Assembly (NCBI GenBank): GCA_021324655.1
Contig: JAJPIP010000049.1
Span: 1 to 33,398, forward strand
Length of the DNA: 33,398 nt
Direction: 5' to 3'
Source of the DNA: Pseudomonadota bacterium
Lineage (GTDB): Bacteria; Chloroflexota; UBA5177
Of this stretch, positions 1 through 7,200 are shown in pieces. Under the pieces are notes generated by a model that was not told the DNA's origin, ran no database searches, and saw only the letters and a program-made list of their open reading frames with translations. Position numbers and translations under genes: made by a program. Numbering within the stretch: the stretch's first letter is position 1; each line of letters starts with the position of its first letter.

Positions 1-157
1 CTCCGTGTCTGTCCTCCTGGAGGCCAATCTCCCCTCCACATCGCTACTGGGCGCCACAATCCTCGAACCCCGGGCCATCCCGCATCTGTCCCGAGAGGGC
101 TTGGCGCACAGCGACCCTCCGGTCCCGAGGATGGTGGCGGGGCGGACAGACACGGAG
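1..157. repeat. Palindromic element A (left edge, probably truncated)
   Basis: Positions 1-17 and 141-157 are inverted copies matching at 16 of 17 bases. The sequence between them is only loosely complementary. Just outside the right arm is a CCCTACCC stretch, which also borders the palindrome at 1465-1607, so the two may be diverged members of one family. The left outer end would lie off the window. No transposase is visible, so it could be a non-autonomous element or a structured non-coding repeat. Confidence 0.5.
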
Positions 158-278
158 CTACAGTCCCTACCCGTCGTGGAGACAGGACGAGTGGCCAGGT
201 GGTTCCGGACAGGATACAGCCGGCATCAATCGGGCTGTGGCAGCGGTACTGCGTCACCGCTCCAGTGCGGTTCGGGGC
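158..278. other. Non-coding stretch downstream of the metal-binding lipoprotein gene
   Basis: This follows the stop codon of the minus-strand binding-protein gene. Open frames here are short, overlap one another and show no recognisable domain. No convincing terminator with a T-tract was seen. Confidence 0.5.
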
Positions 279-1130
279 CTACTTCCACTCCCGTTGCACG
301 GCCTGGAGCTGGCTGAGCTGCCAGGCCACGAACGAGCGATTCAGGGGCTGTGTTTCTGTGACGCCGACGACAGGGATGCCGGACTGGCCGGCGAGCGTCC
401 GCATCTGCGTCGTCGTGGGGTCGACGACCTGGCTGTTGTAGAAGAGCATCCGCACCGTGTCATGTCGCAGGGCGGTCTGGAACGCGGAGACCGACTGCGG
501 CGAGGGATCGGTCCCATCCATGATCGCTTTCTGGAAGCCAGAGTCGACCGAGGTCGTGCCGAGCGCGGCCAGCATGTAGCCGTAGACCGGCTCGGTGGCG
601 ATGACCCTGCTGCCGTTGGTTAGGCTGCGGACGCGAGCCACCTCGCGGTACACCGGTCGCAACGCGCGCAACCAGGCCGCCTTCCTCCGCGCGAAGTAGC
701 TCTTGTCGCGTGGCGCCAACCGCGAGAGATCATCGGCGATCACCGTTGCCTCTTTCGTCCAGCCGGCCGGGTCATACCAGATGTGGGGATTGTCGCCCGC
801 CGTCTTTCCGAGGTATTCCCCGACACTGAAGACCAACCGGCCCGACTGGGGTGAGGCGCTGAGCAGCTTATCCATCCAGGAGTCATACCCGATCCCGTTC
901 TTGATGACGAGCCGCGCCGTCGCCACCTGCTCGGCGGTCGACGCGCTTGCTTCGAACTCATGAGGGTCGGTGTTCGGGTTGGAGAGGAGGCTGACGACGT
1001 GCACGTCCTTCCCGCCGATTGCCGCGGCCATCGAGCCGTACTCATCCTCGGCCGCGACCACGCTGATCGTGCCGGGTGCTCCACGGCCCGCGGCCGGCCC
1101 GCATCCGGACAGAGCCACAAAGGCCGCCAT
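279..1130 (-). CDS. Zinc/manganese-type ABC transporter substrate-binding lipoprotein (ZnuA/TroA family)
   Basis: This is the extracytoplasmic metal-binding component of a cluster-9 ABC importer (283 aa from the ATG at 1130). A short hydrophobic N-terminus ends in the lipobox LSGC, so Cys10 is the likely lipid anchor. Candidate ligands are His57 (TDPHEFE), His116 (DNPHIWYDP), Glu180 (ATEPVYGYM) and an acidic residue near Glu259 (GVTET). The His-rich loop typical of Gram-negative ZnuA is absent, and Glu stands where many zinc proteins have the third His, so Zn versus Mn cannot be settled. Basic residues in frame just before the ATG (RRQAAWALL) look like the n-region of the signal peptide. The true start may therefore be slightly upstream, although no ATG/GTG/TTG is well placed. 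The frame stays open to 1730, but that part is repeat-rich and looks non-coding. The cognate permease and ATPase genes lie upstream, beyond a 633-bp gap. Confidence 0.85.
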   Translation of the reverse strand: MAAFVALSGCGPAAGRGAPGTISVVAAEDEYGSMAAAIGGKDVHVVSLLSNPNTDPHEFEASASTAEQVATARLVIKNGIGYDSWMDKLLSASPQSGRLVFSVGEYLGKTAGDNPHIWYDPAGWTKEATVIADDLSRLAPRDKSYFARRKAAWLRALRPVYREVARVRSLTNGSRVIATEPVYGYMLAALGTTSVDSGFQKAIMDGTDPSPQSVSAFQTALRHDTVRMLFYNSQVVDPTTTQMRTLAGQSGIPVVGVTETQPLNRSFVAWQLSQLQAVQREWK

Positions 1131-1763
1131 CAGCAGCGCCCACGCAGCCTGCCGGCGGCCGGTTCGCCGTCTCGAGGCAGCATCGCCGGCCCCGCCCGCG
1201 ACGTCTGATAGGGACCGGGTGCCGCCCCGCCGATGCGCATCACGGTAATGCCGGAACCGTGGGACGGCACCGCGGAGCCAATCGGTCGTAGGGCGGGGAC
1301 CGCGGAGCGTAGCGGAGCAGTGTCCCGCCGCCCGCATGCGGTGGGGGAAGATCACCAGGCGTTTCGGTCCGAGATGACGGGGCGGATGGCCACTGCTGAC
1401 GCGGGACGACCCGGCGAGGAGGTGTGGCCGATCTGGCGGGTATGAGTGACCATAGGCGTTGACCGGTAGGGTCCGGCTCCGCCGTGCCCGCCCTGGCCAC
1501 TCGTTCCACCAGGTTCGGATCGACAGACTTGCGGACCACCAGAGGCCGGATGGTCCAAACAGTGTGGCACGAGGGAGAAAGCGGGCACCGCGGAGCCGAC
1601 CCCTACCCCTGTTATGAGGATGGTCAATAGAAGCCGCTTCCCCGGGGTGCGAGGGCATCACCACGCTGTGCAGGACCAGCAGACCCAGCGGAGGGTCACT
1701 GCTGCGCGGGCACTCCCGACGAGAATTCAAGCCCGGTCTGCCTTCGGTGCCCGCTGCGCCGAT
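1131..1763. other. Repeat-rich intergenic region between permease and binding-protein genes
   Basis: This holds no supported gene. It contains the palindrome at 1465-1607 and repeated short motifs. The 13-mer GCACCGCGGAGCC occurs at 1267-1279 and again at 1585-1597, the core ACCGCGGAGC recurs at 1299-1308, and an inverted one-mismatch copy lies near 1473-1485. A bulged hairpin pairs the GGGCGGGGAC at 1291-1300 with a GTCCCGCC-containing segment near 1322-1333. A promoter for the binding-protein gene is expected here on the minus strand, but no clear -35/-10 pair was found. Confidence 0.55.
1465..1607. repeat. 143-bp palindromic element B
   Basis: The outer arms 1465-1491 and 1581-1607 are inverted repeats matching at 24 of 27 positions. 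Complementarity continues imperfectly inward: about 10 of 13 around 1498-1510 against 1562-1575 after a one-base shift, then weaker to the centre near 1536. The whole could fold as one long stem. It contains no open frame with recognisable content. Size and symmetry resemble a miniature inverted-repeat element, but target-site duplications were not established. Confidence 0.6.
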
Positions 1764-2618
1764 CTAGGCCGCGTCCGCGGTGGCGGGCTGCGCGGTGAGC
1801 CGTGTCGATCGGATGCCGATCACGCCGCGCCAGACCAGTAATCGGACCAGCAGGTAGGCCGCCACGGCCGCGGTGGCGATAAAGAAGCTTGCCGAGTAGC
1901 CGGTGTAGTACGCCATGATCAGCCCGAACCACGTCTCGAGGACGCCGAGGACCACGGCAATGCCCAGCGCCGGGTAGATCCGCGGCGTCAGGTACATGGC
2001 GGTGGCCGGCGGGGCGATGAGGAGGGCAAAGATCAGAAGCACGCCGACGACGAGCACCGCCTCGGAGACGGCGAGCGCGACGAGCAGCAGGAATAGAGCG
2101 GACAGCAGCCGGAGGGGAACACCACCGGCTTCGGCGGCGATCGGGTTGACCGACATATAGAGGAGGGGGCGGAAGATGACGCCGAGGCCGAGCAGAACGG
2201 CGATGCCGATGATGAGACTGGTGACGACCTCGGCCCGGCTGATCCCCATGATGGTCCCGAATAGGATGCTGAAGGCTTCCGATGCGTAGGCGGTGTAGAG
2301 CTGCAGGAAGAGAATCCCCAGCCCGAGGGCGAAGGCCAGGACGATGCCGATGGCGACGTCACGGCCCTCCAGCCGGTCGCCGAGGAGCCCCATGGCCAGA
2401 GCGGCCGACAGCGTGAAGGCGAGCAAACCCCAGAGCGGATCGATTCCGATCAGGACCGCTCCGGCTGCTCCCGAGAAACCGATATGGGAGAGGGCGTGCC
2501 CCGCGAACGCTACATGGCGCAGCACGACAAAGTAGCCGACGCAGGCCGCGACGGTCGCGATGATGGTGCCGGTAAGGAAGGCGTTCTGCATGAAGCTCCA
2601 CTGCAGAAACTCAGGCAT
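1764..2618 (-). CDS. Metal ABC transporter permease (ZnuB/TroC family)
   Basis: This is the membrane channel subunit of the metal importer (284 aa, PF00950 type), normally a homodimer with about eight helices. Hydrophobic segments cover most of the chain, and the family-like stretches VLRHVAFAGHALSHIGFSG near residues 32-50 and VGVLLIFALLIAPPATA near 192-208 are present. It starts 8 nt inside the end of the ATPase gene (stop at 2611), the usual coupled arrangement. The binding-protein gene of the same system follows only after 633 bp, which suggests insertion or a separate promoter. The substrate, Zn or Mn, is not decidable from this subunit. Confidence 0.9.
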   Translation of the reverse strand: MPEFLQWSFMQNAFLTGTIIATVAACVGYFVVLRHVAFAGHALSHIGFSGAAGAVLIGIDPLWGLLAFTLSAALAMGLLGDRLEGRDVAIGIVLAFALGLGILFLQLYTAYASEAFSILFGTIMGISRAEVVTSLIIGIAVLLGLGVIFRPLLYMSVNPIAAEAGGVPLRLLSALFLLLVALAVSEAVLVVGVLLIFALLIAPPATAMYLTPRIYPALGIAVVLGVLETWFGLIMAYYTGYSASFFIATAAVAAYLLVRLLVWRGVIGIRSTRLTAQPATADAA

Positions 2619-3435
2619 GACACTCTCCGCCCTCTTCCGCCGACGTGACCAGAATGTGGCCCTGCGCCCGGATGACGTCGACGGGAAAGCCGAAGAGGCG
2701 CGTCAGCACGTCGGTCTGAACGACCTCGTCCGGTGTTCCGATGACGCCCCGCCCATGCGCCAGGTAGATCACTTTGTCCATGGAGCCCAGCAGCGGATTG
2801 ACATCGTGAGCGACCAGGATCACGGCAATGTTCCGCTGACGGACCACAGAACAGACGATATTGACGACGTCGCGGCGGCTGCGAATGTCGAGATTGGCCA
2901 GCGGCTCGTCCAGCAGCAGCAAGTCCGGATCTCCGATCAGTGCCTGCGCCAGCATCAGGCGCTGCTGCTCGCCGCCGGATAGCCGTGCAATCGGAGAATC
3001 GGCATAGGCGTCGGCGCCCACCTCACGCAGCACCCGATTGACCTTCGCCGTCTTCTCCTGTGACGGCAGTGGCAGCCCCAGGCGAAACCCGTCGATACCC
3101 AGCGCGACCATGTCCCGGCCGCGCAGCGGTGAGGTTTCATCAAATGTCTGGTGCTGCGGTACGTAGCCGACCCGATGATTGCCCCGGGTCAGGGGGTGGC
3201 CGAAGAGGGAGACCGTGCCGTTGCTCGGCGGGACCAGGCCCAGGAGAAGGCGCAGTAAGGTGGTTTTGCCGGCGCCGTTTGGTCCGATCAACCCGACGAA
3301 GTCGCCGGGATAGATAGCAAAGCTCAGGTCGTTGAGCACCGGGCGGCCACCCAGCCGGACCGTCACGTTCTCCACTTCGACGATCGGGCGATCCTGGGCG
3401 AGTGCCGGTTGCTGCTGAGCTTCCCGCACTGCCAT
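2611..3435 (-). CDS. Metal ABC transporter ATP-binding protein (ZnuC/TroB family)
   Basis: This is the cytoplasmic ATPase that powers the metal importer. It has Walker A GPNGAGKTT, a Q-loop in YVPQHQTF, the signature LSGGEQQR, Walker B LLLLDEPLANLD and a switch His in LVAHDVN. A GTG 36 nt upstream (3471) is in frame, but the ATG at 3435 is preferred because AGGAGG lies 11 nt before it and the GTG has no Shine-Dalgarno sequence. From the ATG the protein is 274 aa, normal for the family. The 3' end overlaps the permease start by 8 nt. The gene is divergent from a Tat-exported phosphodiesterase. A perfect 5-5-5 inverted repeat lies upstream at 3476-3490 and may be the operator of a metal regulator. 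Confidence 0.9.
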   Translation of the reverse strand: MAVREAQQQPALAQDRPIVEVENVTVRLGGRPVLNDLSFAIYPGDFVGLIGPNGAGKTTLLRLLLGLVPPSNGTVSLFGHPLTRGNHRVGYVPQHQTFDETSPLRGRDMVALGIDGFRLGLPLPSQEKTAKVNRVLREVGADAYADSPIARLSGGEQQRLMLAQALIGDPDLLLLDEPLANLDIRSRRDVVNIVCSVVRQRNIAVILVAHDVNPLLGSMDKVIYLAHGRGVIGTPDEVVQTDVLTRLFGFPVDVIRAQGHILVTSAEEGGECHA

Positions 3436-3475
3436 CGCTCCCGATCCCTCCTGGCTGCCCGCCGGCCCCACCTAT

Positions 3476-3490
3476 TGATACACCATATCA
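3476..3490. promoter_or_regulatory. Candidate operator between metal importer and phosphodiesterase genes
   Basis: TGATA-CACCA-TATCA is a perfect inverted repeat of two 5-base arms around a 5-base spacer. It sits about 40 bp upstream of the importer ATPase start in the shared divergent region. AT-rich dyads in this position are typical of Zur, DtxR or MntR-type sites, but the sequence does not identify the regulator. Confidence 0.4.
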
Positions 3491-3509
3491 GTTACACTCA
3501 CTGGCGCGG

Positions 3510-3560
3510 ACGGCAGCGGAAAGTTAAGATTTTCTGGCTGCCGTGCCCGACAAGCGGCAG
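3510..3560 (+). promoter_or_regulatory. Leader with two mutually exclusive hairpins upstream of the first phosphodiesterase
   Basis: ACGGCAGC (3510-3517) pairs perfectly with GCTGCCGT (3537-3544), and an inner GAAA/TTTC pairing (3519-3522 with 3531-3534) extends the stem. The same CTGCCG (3538-3543) can instead pair with CGGCAG at 3555-3560. The two stems cannot form together, and the second ends about 26 nt before the start codon, close to the ribosome site. This is compatible with attenuation or translational control, or with coincidence in GC-rich DNA. Confidence 0.4.
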
Positions 3561-3585
3561 AATAGAGGGCCAGGGGGAACATTGC

Positions 3586-5241
3586 ATGCCTAAGCAGGAT
3601 CTGACGCCGGACGATCTTGAAGGTCTTTTTCGGCGGAGTGTCCTTTCACGCCGGCAGTTCATCGGCGGCCTGGCTGCCCTGGGGGTCACCGCCCCGAGCC
3701 TTGAATTGATGTTTGGCGCCGGCGCGGCGGAGGCGGCAGGGCCGCAGACGGAACCCCCGCGCTATGTGGTGATGATCACCATCGACGCGTTCCGCGCCGA
3801 CTACCAGCAGCTGGTCCCCATGCCGAACCTCCAGGCTCTCGCCAGGGCAGGTACCAGCTACTCCCGCGCCTGGGTCGGCCAGCTGGAGAGCGAGACCCCG
3901 ACGAGCCACACGACGCTCTCAACCGGCTCCATGCCGAAGCACGATGGAATCCTGGGTTTCGAATGGGCCGATCCCAAGTCGCACAAGAAAGTGCTGGATG
4001 GCTGGGCGCCGGGCGTTCTGGCCGGGAAGATGCAGGCGGATATCGCGGCCTCCGGCGCCGACACCCTGCCGGCTGCCTTCAAGCGCGCCAATTCGCATTC
4101 GGTCTCCGTTGCCATCTCCTCTGAGAAGGTGTACGCCGCCGACGGCCTGGGTGGGCCGGCGGCCGATTACATCCTGTATCACGAGCGAACCGGTCCTCAG
4201 AACCAGATCCTGATTCCGGCGGCGGTCCCGGGCCACACGCCTCCCGCTGAGTTCTTCAAGACGATGGGGTTGCACGAGCATCTCCCCATGAAGAACTTCA
4301 CCGATTGGGACTGGCTCTCCACCGAGCTGGCGATCAAGACCTTCGCCGCGTACAAACCCCAGCTCCTGATGGTCAATCTGCCCTCCGCCGATGTCTATGG
4401 TCATCCGTATGGCGGCCCCGCCGACCCGGCAATCTTCCGCCAGATCGTCGCCGGTGTCGACCGCAATATCGGCCGCATTGTGCAGGCCTATAAGAGCGCC
4501 GGACTCTACAATCAGACCCTGTTCGTCGTCGTCGGCGATCACGGCATGGTGCCGAATGACCGCATGGTCTATCCCGAGGTGGTGAAAGAGGTCGTGTACA
4601 AGGCCGGCGGGGAGTATATCTTCCACACCGGCGGGACGGCGGCCGACATCTATATCGCGAATGGATGGCACGCCCGGGCCGTGGCCGAAGCGCAGCTCCA
4701 GATTCCGGGTATCGCCGCGGCCTACTACAAGGTCGGCCATCCGGGGTCGTATGAGTACGTGCCGGCTCCCGGGCAGCGCATCGACGTGAATCTGGATGCC
4801 GCCTATCGCTACTTCCTGGATACGTTCGTCGGGCCGGACTCGCCGAATGTCGTGGCCGCGTTCCGCGAGAACACGATCGGCCGGAGCGAGACGGTTGCCT
4901 ACGGTGACCACGGCGGCATGAATTGGGGAGCGCAGCATGTGCCGCTCGTCATGGCGGGACCGGGCATCAAGGCCGGCCTGACCTCCAACTTCCCGGCGCG
5001 TCTGATGGACATCGCGCCGACGATTTTGCGCCTGATGAGCATTGCGCCGGCGCGCATGGATGGCACCGTCCTTGCCGATGCTGTGGTGGACGCGACGGCG
5101 GCGGAGGTGGTAGCGCAGAACACGCTCCTGACGCCGCTGACCGGCTACCAGAATGCGCTCATCACACAGTCCATCGACAACATTGAGGAAGACCATAAAA
5201 AGGGGCATTTGCCGCCACCATTGGCGCGCGCCCAGCCGTAA
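3586..5241 (+). CDS. Tat-exported alkaline phosphatase superfamily phosphodiesterase, paralogue 1
   Basis: A type I phosphodiesterase/nucleotide pyrophosphatase-like enzyme (PF01663 fold, 551 aa) predicted to act outside the membrane. The twin-arginine signal SRRQFIGGLAALG spans residues 21-33 and is followed by an Ala-rich cleavage region. The expected two-metal site is complete: Asp67 (ITIDAFR), nucleophile Thr104 (ETPTSHTTLSTG), Asp269 and His273 (DVYGH), Asp318 and His319 (GDHGM), and His442 (GDHGG). The start is the ATG at 3586 after GGGGGAAC; the frame is open further upstream but that part looks non-coding. The substrate cannot be read from the sequence; phosphodiesters, phosphonates or nucleotides are possible. 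It is divergent from the metal importer and followed by a paralogue 70 bp downstream on the same strand. Confidence 0.85.
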   Translation: MPKQDLTPDDLEGLFRRSVLSRRQFIGGLAALGVTAPSLELMFGAGAAEAAGPQTEPPRYVVMITIDAFRADYQQLVPMPNLQALARAGTSYSRAWVGQLESETPTSHTTLSTGSMPKHDGILGFEWADPKSHKKVLDGWAPGVLAGKMQADIAASGADTLPAAFKRANSHSVSVAISSEKVYAADGLGGPAADYILYHERTGPQNQILIPAAVPGHTPPAEFFKTMGLHEHLPMKNFTDWDWLSTELAIKTFAAYKPQLLMVNLPSADVYGHPYGGPADPAIFRQIVAGVDRNIGRIVQAYKSAGLYNQTLFVVVGDHGMVPNDRMVYPEVVKEVVYKAGGEYIFHTGGTAADIYIANGWHARAVAEAQLQIPGIAAAYYKVGHPGSYEYVPAPGQRIDVNLDAAYRYFLDTFVGPDSPNVVAAFRENTIGRSETVAYGDHGGMNWGAQHVPLVMAGPGIKAGLTSNFPARLMDIAPTILRLMSIAPARMDGTVLADAVVDATAAEVVAQNTLLTPLTGYQNALITQSIDNIEEDHKKGHLPPPLARAQP

Positions 5242-5295
5242 CCCCCGGGTTGCGGCAAGCCGCGACCGATCGACGCGTACCGGTCTGTCGTGGTG

Positions 5296-5301
5296 AAGGA
5301 G
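5296..5301 (+). promoter_or_regulatory. Ribosome binding site of phosphodiesterase paralogue 2
   Basis: AAGGAG sits 10 nt before the ATG at 5312 and only 1 nt before an in-frame TTG at 5303. It therefore favours the ATG as start. Confidence 0.7.
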
Positions 5302-5311
5302 ATTGCATCTG

Positions 5312-7141
5312 ATGTCTGAGACGCCGACCACTATCACCGAATTGACCGACGAGTATCGAAAGGGCCACCTGAGCCGGAAGCAATTTCTGGGTGGCATGGC
5401 GGCGACGGGGCTCTCGGCAGCCGGTCTCTCCTCTCTCCTGCATCCGACGTTTGCGCGGGCCGACGTGTCCTCCAGTGCCGGCGCGGCCGAGTATGTCTGT
5501 CTCATCGTGCTGGACGGCGGCCGCCCGGATTACATCACCAACCGCCTTCACGAGCTGCCCAACATCCGCAATTTCATCAAGAACGGACGCTGGTACAACA
5601 ACGCCTGGGTGGGCAGCCTGATGAGCATCACCCCTCCCGATCACGCCGTCATCGGGACCGGCTCGCTGCCGCGCGACAACGGCGGGCTGGTCAACTGGGA
5701 GTGGGCGAACCGCCATACGGGCAAGATGTCGCTGTCCCTGCAGGATCTCTCCAACTACAACAACGAGTGGGCGTTCAATCTCATTCGTGAGTCGGGCACG
5801 CCGACGCTGGCGGGGGAGATCCGCAAGAAGTATCCGAATGATCTGGTGATCGCTGGGAGCGGGGCGCACTTCCACGCGGCTGGCCCGCTGGGTGGTCCCG
5901 ATGCCTCCTGGATCTACTGGTTCCAGCACGTGGGGAACGAATGGATCCCACGCTCGATGGGGCCCAACCCCGTGCCGAAAGAGATCCTCAACGATCCCTC
6001 GCTGCGTGCCAAGGTGCCGCCCACCAGCGACACTACCGTTCCCAAGTTCTACTCGCCGCTCAATCTGGGGCAGCAGGATACCCTCGTCATCGACACCGCG
6101 ATCAGGGCACTGCAGAGGTACCGGCCGCGGGCCATTCTCCTCAACCTTCCCGAGACCGACGTGGTCGGACACTGGTCGCTGGAATGGAAGCGCGACGAGG
6201 GGATCCTCTACCGCGCCTTTGACAGGGCGTTGGGCCGGCTCATCGCGGCGTACAAGCAGGAGGGCATCTTCGACAAGACGCTCTTCGTGGTGACGGCGGA
6301 CCACGGCATGATTCAGTCGGTCCACCGCGTCCTCGACCGCGAAGCCGTCCTCAAGCAGATCAAGACCGAACTGGGAGAGAACTCGATCATTCTCACCAAT
6401 GGCGGGGGTGGCGGCGGTCCGACCATGACCTCGATCTGGCTCAAGAATCCCACCCACAGCCGGCGGATGGCGACGCTGATCTGGGAGAAGCACTACGACA
6501 ACGTCTCGGCGATCTACTACCGGAACGGCACCAAGTACCATCCTGTCGGTATCGAAGACGGCTCCGCCGCTCTGGAGAAGGCGTACACCTATCTGCTGGA
6601 GACGGAAGGGACCAACGGCGAGGACATCGCTATTCTGCTGCGGGAGAACTCCCGCAACAGCGGCTTGCCCCGCATGCTGGGCCGTCACGGCGGCGCCGAC
6701 TGGGGCTCGCAGATGGTGACGCTGATGATGATGGGCCCGGGCGTGAAAGTCGGCAAGTCGAACGCACCGGCGCGGCTGGTGGACATTGCACCGACCGTCG
6801 AGCGCTTCATGGGGATGACGCCCAATGCGCGCGACGGCGTCGTCCTGGCTGATGCCTTCCAGACGCCGCACCCGGACGACGTGCCGCCGTTCAAGTCCAC
6901 CATGGCCCAACTGGCCCCGATGGTCGCGGCGTTGCAGAGACGGGCGGCCAGAGACATCAAGCTAGCGGCCGAGGGACAGCTTCCTAACTTCATCCCCGCC
7001 AATGAGATCGTCATCCACTGGAAGCGCCGCATTGCCGTGACGGCGGCCGCCGCGGCCGTGCTGGTGGGTGCCGCCGGGTTTCTCGCCTGGGCGGTCAAGG
7101 AAGTGCGCCGCCAGGGCACGGGCCTGAAGTGGACGGCCTGA
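5312..7141 (+). CDS. Membrane-anchored alkaline phosphatase superfamily phosphodiesterase, paralogue 2
   Basis: A second PF01663-type enzyme (609 aa) with the full set of expected active-site residues: Asp68 (LIVLDGGRPDY), Thr107 (SITPPDHAVIGTG), Asp283 and His287 (DVVGH), Asp330 and His331 (ADHGM), and His459 (GRHGG). The N-terminal signal resembles a Tat motif but carries SRKQFLGG, with Lys in place of the second Arg. Unlike its neighbours it ends in a hydrophobic helix (about residues 574-594) flanked by KRR and KEVRR, so it is probably held in the membrane at its C-terminus with the catalytic domain outside. A Gly-rich loop (GGGGGGP) lies near residue 370. It follows paralogue 1 by 70 bp and probably shares its transcript. 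Confidence 0.83.
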   Translation: MSETPTTITELTDEYRKGHLSRKQFLGGMAATGLSAAGLSSLLHPTFARADVSSSAGAAEYVCLIVLDGGRPDYITNRLHELPNIRNFIKNGRWYNNAWVGSLMSITPPDHAVIGTGSLPRDNGGLVNWEWANRHTGKMSLSLQDLSNYNNEWAFNLIRESGTPTLAGEIRKKYPNDLVIAGSGAHFHAAGPLGGPDASWIYWFQHVGNEWIPRSMGPNPVPKEILNDPSLRAKVPPTSDTTVPKFYSPLNLGQQDTLVIDTAIRALQRYRPRAILLNLPETDVVGHWSLEWKRDEGILYRAFDRALGRLIAAYKQEGIFDKTLFVVTADHGMIQSVHRVLDREAVLKQIKTELGENSIILTNGGGGGGPTMTSIWLKNPTHSRRMATLIWEKHYDNVSAIYYRNGTKYHPVGIEDGSAALEKAYTYLLETEGTNGEDIAILLRENSRNSGLPRMLGRHGGADWGSQMVTLMMMGPGVKVGKSNAPARLVDIAPTVERFMGMTPNARDGVVLADAFQTPHPDDVPPFKSTMAQLAPMVAALQRRAARDIKLAAEGQLPNFIPANEIVIHWKRRIAVTAAAAAVLVGAAGFLAWAVKEVRRQGTGLKWTA

Positions 7142-7154
7142 CCGACTGCTAACT

Positions 7155-7170
7155 CCCCGCGCACCCGGGG
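7155..7170. terminator. Short GC hairpin between convergent phosphodiesterase genes
   Basis: CCCCG (7155-7159) pairs with CGGGG (7166-7170) around a 6-nt loop in the 59-bp gap between convergent paralogues 2 and 3. There is no T-tract, so terminator function is only suggested by position. Confidence 0.3.
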
Positions 7171-7200
7171 GGATGGTGCCTGGCCCCGACCTGCCGGGTT

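Noticed and set aside
1258-1333. T-box riboswitch-like motif (GGNACCGCGG) on the plus strand
   Set aside because: The bulge lacks the UGGN pattern (CGGC here), the specifier stem was not found, and no plus-strand gene follows.
1131-1730. N-terminal extension of the metal-binding protein frame up to 1730
   Set aside because: The extension has no domain similarity, is Arg/Pro-rich as GC-rich non-coding frames are, and runs through the palindrome. The lipoprotein signal sits just after 1130.
3409-3585. Upstream extension of phosphodiesterase 1 frame
   Set aside because: It would overlap the divergent ATPase start and the control region. The Tat signal begins after the ATG at 3586, which has a ribosome site.
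3919-5505. Long minus-strand open frame opposite phosphodiesterase 1
   Set aside because: His/Arg-rich shadow frame with no domain. The plus strand encodes a complete enzyme with conserved motifs.
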